Origin: Pseudomonadota bacterium
GTDB lineage: Bacteria; Myxococcota_A; Polyangia; Polyangiales; Polyangiaceae
Direction: 5' to 3'
Length of the DNA: 64,000 nucleotides
Assembly: GCA_023398955.1 (NCBI GenBank)
Contig: JAEWRL010000144.1
Coordinates: 124,001-188,000 of the forward strand
Made by a program: the position numbers and the translations under genes. The notes beneath the pieces are model-generated. The model was not told the origin of the DNA. It ran no database searches and saw only the letters and a list, made by a program, of their open reading frames with translations. Of this stretch, positions 61,849 through 64,000 are shown piece by piece; position 1 is the stretch's first letter, and every line of letters begins with the position of its first letter.

Positions 61849-63072
61849 AAGCTTTCCAGCAGAAAACAAGGCCGATTCGCCATCGCGATCGATCGGCTGT
61901 AACGAAACTGACAGCTCAGGGAAGGGCTGACCGAACCCCTGCTTCAGGACCTCTGCCGCTCGGAGGTAGCGCTGGGTGGTTTCGAAGTTGGCATGGCCGG
62001 CCCGCTGCATGATGGTGAGCGGCTGGGTGCCTCGAACCGCTTCCCATGTGACCCCGGTGCTACGCAGGTCATGGAACCGGATGGGAGCCACGCCAGGCCC
62101 GCGCTCGAACAGGGCAGGGCGGTCTACTCCCGCAACCTTGAGCAGCCGCTTGAACGACTCGGAGAGGTGTTGCCGGGGCGCCATTGCGAACACGTCGCCT
62201 CGCCCGCCGGACTCATCATGCATGGCCTGTAGGAGCGGCAGAAGCGCGGGCTCGATGGGGATCAGGCGAGGGGTCCTGGACTTGGTGGCCTTGAGCTTCC
62301 CGGTCGTCACGCTGAAGCTTTTGGTGATCGAGATGGTGCCGTGTTCGAGGTCGACGTCGGACCAATGCAGGGCCCGGAGCTCTCCAGACCGCATGTAGGT
62401 GTAGACCGCGACGGCCACAAGACGCCGCCAGGTGAGAGGAACCCGCTCGCACTCGACGAACCGAAGCAGCTCGCTCGGGTAGAGGTATTGCAGGCCAGTG
62501 CGGTTGCCACGGTCTGGCCCGCGGACGCTCTCCGCCGGATTGTCGTCGCGGCATCGGAGCGTCGCGACCTTGGAGTCACTCGCATCGCTCGCCATCTTGG
62601 TGGCAGTGCCCCAAACGTTGGCCGCCGTCTTCCACGCGATGGCATCGCCCTGGACCTTCTCGTCGAGCTCGGTGGCGAGCCTCCGGAAGTCCTCCCGGGT
62701 CCACTCCCGTGGATGCTTGGACCCCAGGACGGCGGCAATGTGGTGCGTCCAGTGGCCGAGCGAAACGTCTGCAGAGGTGAGGCCACGGGCAACGCGGTCG
62801 GAGTGCCAGACCTGAACCCAGCCTGCCGCCGTCTCTTTGGCGACACTCGGGCGAGAGCCCCTCTTGCCGCTCTTTGCCGCAAGCTCGCTGGCGTGCGTCG
62901 TGCGCTCCTTCGCCATCTCGAGGGACGTGCCCCTGGGGAACGGCGGAAGCCTCTTCCTAGAGCCGTCAGCGAGGGTAACGATGCCTTGCAGGCGCCCGTC
63001 AGAGAGCTTGATGATGGTGCCGGTTCTGGGGCGGCCGCCCTTGCTTGTTCGATCTTCGTTGCTACGTGTCAT
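61807..63072 (-). CDS. Tyrosine integrase of the second element
   Basis: A 421-residue recombinase unlike the first integrase in detail. Its catalytic part has Arg in YMRSGELRALHWSDVDL, HxxR in RFHDLRSTGVTWEA and a Tyr in RAGHANFETTQRYLRAAE. AGGAG lies 10 bases before ATG 63072. The C-terminus GGTGFEPATLGL is encoded across the att core, with TAA at 61807-61809. The first integrase reads the same core in another frame, so the two are independent solutions to the same target site. Confidence 0.93.
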   Translation of the reverse strand: MTRSNEDRTSKGGRPRTGTIIKLSDGRLQGIVTLADGSRKRLPPFPRGTSLEMAKERTTHASELAAKSGKRGSRPSVAKETAAGWVQVWHSDRVARGLTSADVSLGHWTHHIAAVLGSKHPREWTREDFRRLATELDEKVQGDAIAWKTAANVWGTATKMASDASDSKVATLRCRDDNPAESVRGPDRGNRTGLQYLYPSELLRFVECERVPLTWRRLVAVAVYTYMRSGELRALHWSDVDLEHGTISITKSFSVTTGKLKATKSRTPRLIPIEPALLPLLQAMHDESGGRGDVFAMAPRQHLSESFKRLLKVAGVDRPALFERGPGVAPIRFHDLRSTGVTWEAVRGTQPLTIMQRAGHANFETTQRYLRAAEVLKQGFGQPFPELSVSLQPIDRDGESALFSAGKLVGGTGFEPATLGL

Positions 63073-63138
63073 CAATCGGATCTCCTTCGCAGGTCCGGTC
63101 AGAGCCAGGGTGTGTCCGCACCGCTGGCTCATTATCGA

Positions 63139-63615
63139 TCATGGAGTAGGTTCGTCTGGGTCGGTGAGTTCATCAACCCGTGCGCGGATTGCTTCGTAGT
63201 ACACTTCGTGTAGCGGGTTACCGCGCTCCAGTTCAGCGATCAGTTCGTTGTAGTTCGTGCTGCAGTGGCGGTTTCGGGTTGCTACGCCGTTCGACGTGTG
63301 TGCGGATCTGTCGCCGATCGCGTACTCTTCGTAGGTAGGCGCGTAATGGTGAGCAACATCGTAGTGCTCTGCCTCCCCAGTCACGCGCACGAGTGCTTCC
63401 GCCACCGATCTCGCGTCATCAGCGAGAGTGTCTTCCGCCCACTCTTTCAGGCAGATTGAACAGAACCATTCGTTCTGCAGGCTCAGTTCGCTGCGGGCAG
63501 CATCGCTCGCGATTGATGGCAGTCTTAGCTCCTTGACGTTTTGCAGCTCGTCTTGAGTGTTGTTCCCGCAGTCGCATTGCTGCGCTTGCGTGTCAGGTCC
63601 ATTCGTGCTTGCCAT
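63139..63615 (-). CDS. Zinc-ribbon-like protein, unknown function
   Basis: A 158-residue protein with CDC near residue 14 and CSIC near 52 and an acidic, His/Tyr-rich C-terminal part (AEHYDVAHHYAPTYEEYAIG). Its base composition is visibly less GC-rich than all its neighbours, which points to recent gain from another source. No family is recognised. Confidence 0.66.
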   Translation of the reverse strand: MASTNGPDTQAQQCDCGNNTQDELQNVKELRLPSIASDAARSELSLQNEWFCSICLKEWAEDTLADDARSVAEALVRVTGEAEHYDVAHHYAPTYEEYAIGDRSAHTSNGVATRNRHCSTNYNELIAELERGNPLHEVYYEAIRARVDELTDPDEPTP

Positions 63616-63681
63616 TCGTGTGATTGCTCCAGTCAGGTCCGGTCATGCCCCGGGCTGGTTGCACAGCGCCGGGGTTCTTGT

Positions 63682-63882
63682 TCAGAGGGTCGCCACCTTG
63701 GGGGGTGACTTGGGTTCCACGATGCCGAGTTCGGTGGCCCAGCGTCGAACCGCTCGGCGTAGAATGTCGGAGCGGGTCATCTCCTGGTGTTCGCACAGGG
63801 CGGCCAGGATTGCGTCATCGCGCTCGTTCAGCTGAACGCTCGTGATCTTCAGGTTCGGCTCTTTCGTCTTGGGTTTCGGCAT
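63682..63882 (-). CDS. Ribbon-helix-helix regulator
   Basis: A 66-residue protein with a CopG/Arc-type ribbon-helix-helix: strand LKITSVQLNE, helix RDDAILAALCEHQ, helix TRSDILRRAVRRWATELG. It probably represses genes of the second element or acts as an antitoxin-like regulator. No toxin-like gene is visible next to it within the window. Confidence 0.75.
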   Translation of the reverse strand: MPKPKTKEPNLKITSVQLNERDDAILAALCEHQEMTRSDILRRAVRRWATELGIVEPKSPPKVATL

Positions 63883-63893
63883 GGTCCTACCGG

Positions 63894-63923
63894 AAAAGCC
63901 CCTCGGGCCGGAGCCGGAGGGGC
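63894..63923 (-). terminator. Intrinsic terminator upstream of the RHH gene
   Basis: On the minus strand GCCCCTC (63917-63923) pairs with GAGGGGC (63898-63904) over a 12-base loop, followed by TTTTCC. It would end a transcript that enters from beyond the window edge, before the RHH gene starts at 63882. The remaining bases to 64000 show no gene. Confidence 0.6.
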
Positions 63924-64000
63924 GGGTCTTGGGCGCCTCTCTCAGGGGAGGCGAACTAGGTGACGCGGGAAGCCGTTCACGCTGAGTGCAGCTTCGTGGT

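Larger units (their letters stand above)
61806..64000. mobile_element. Second integrative element in tandem, partial
   Basis: A second element begins at the right att core and continues past the window. It opens with an integrase gene whose stop is in the repeat, then a zinc-ribbon-like gene, an RHH gene and a terminator. The gene direction and the integrase-at-the-tRNA-end layout match the first element. Its right end, cargo and att copy are not visible. Confidence 0.78.

Overview
The window is a 64 kb, high-GC piece of a bacterial chromosome, most likely from a myxobacterium (Myxococcota). The signs are a eukaryote-like Ser/Thr kinase, a response regulator fused to a PATAN/DUF4388 domain, an MglA-type GTPase, J-domain/TPR and winged-helix/TPR proteins, a matrixin-like protease with a MYXO-CTERM-like tail, and PilT-like, GlnD, LpxB and ParAB proteins. 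The genus cannot be fixed from the sequence alone.

Host backbone, 1-50935. Left to right: signalling genes (kinase fragment, REC-PATAN protein, alpha/beta hydrolase, MerR-like and sigma-region-4-like regulators); a minus-strand group of M19 dipeptidase, ribbon-helix-helix protein and zinc-finger ParA; purH, an RluD-type pseudouridine synthase and argB; a divergent glycogen-synthase-like protein without its catalytic motifs; a five-gene minus operon with a J-protein, a DnaK paralogue, an M1 metallopeptidase and two unknowns; an acyltransferase; the MglA-like GTPase; a plus operon of lipoprotein, histidine phosphatase, XPB helicase and Bax1/DUF790 nuclease; a frameshifted integrase beside tRNA-Phe; then a PilT-like ATPase, bioB, a glycosyltransferase, lpxB, the MYXO-CTERM protease, glnD, a TPR lipoprotein, parAB, two small genes, and the tig-clpP-clpX-lon proteostasis cluster ending at tRNA-Val(UAC).

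Mobile region, 50966-64000. A 43-bp direct repeat of the 3' part of tRNA-Val lies at 50966-51008 and 61806-61848 and bounds a 10.8 kb integrative element. It has a tyrosine integrase, seven tightly overlapping small or unknown genes and regulators, a complete large terminase with a candidate small terminase, a primase-polymerase/RepA-type helicase with a C-terminal winged helix, and an iteron array next to the helicase gene. It has no capsid, portal, tail, lysis or relaxase gene. I read it as a phage-satellite-like island that replicates by itself and brings its own terminase but would borrow a helper phage's particle. Its two main operons have promoters whose -10 box lies 6-8 bases before the ATG, so both look leaderless, and they share an upstream repeated box.

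A second integrase gene (61807-63072) starts a second element joined in tandem to the right repeat. It continues past the window end with a zinc-ribbon-like protein and a ribbon-helix-helix regulator. The two integrases read the same att core in two different frames. The degraded integrase at tRNA-Phe shows that tRNA 3' ends have been used as integration sites more than once in this genome.
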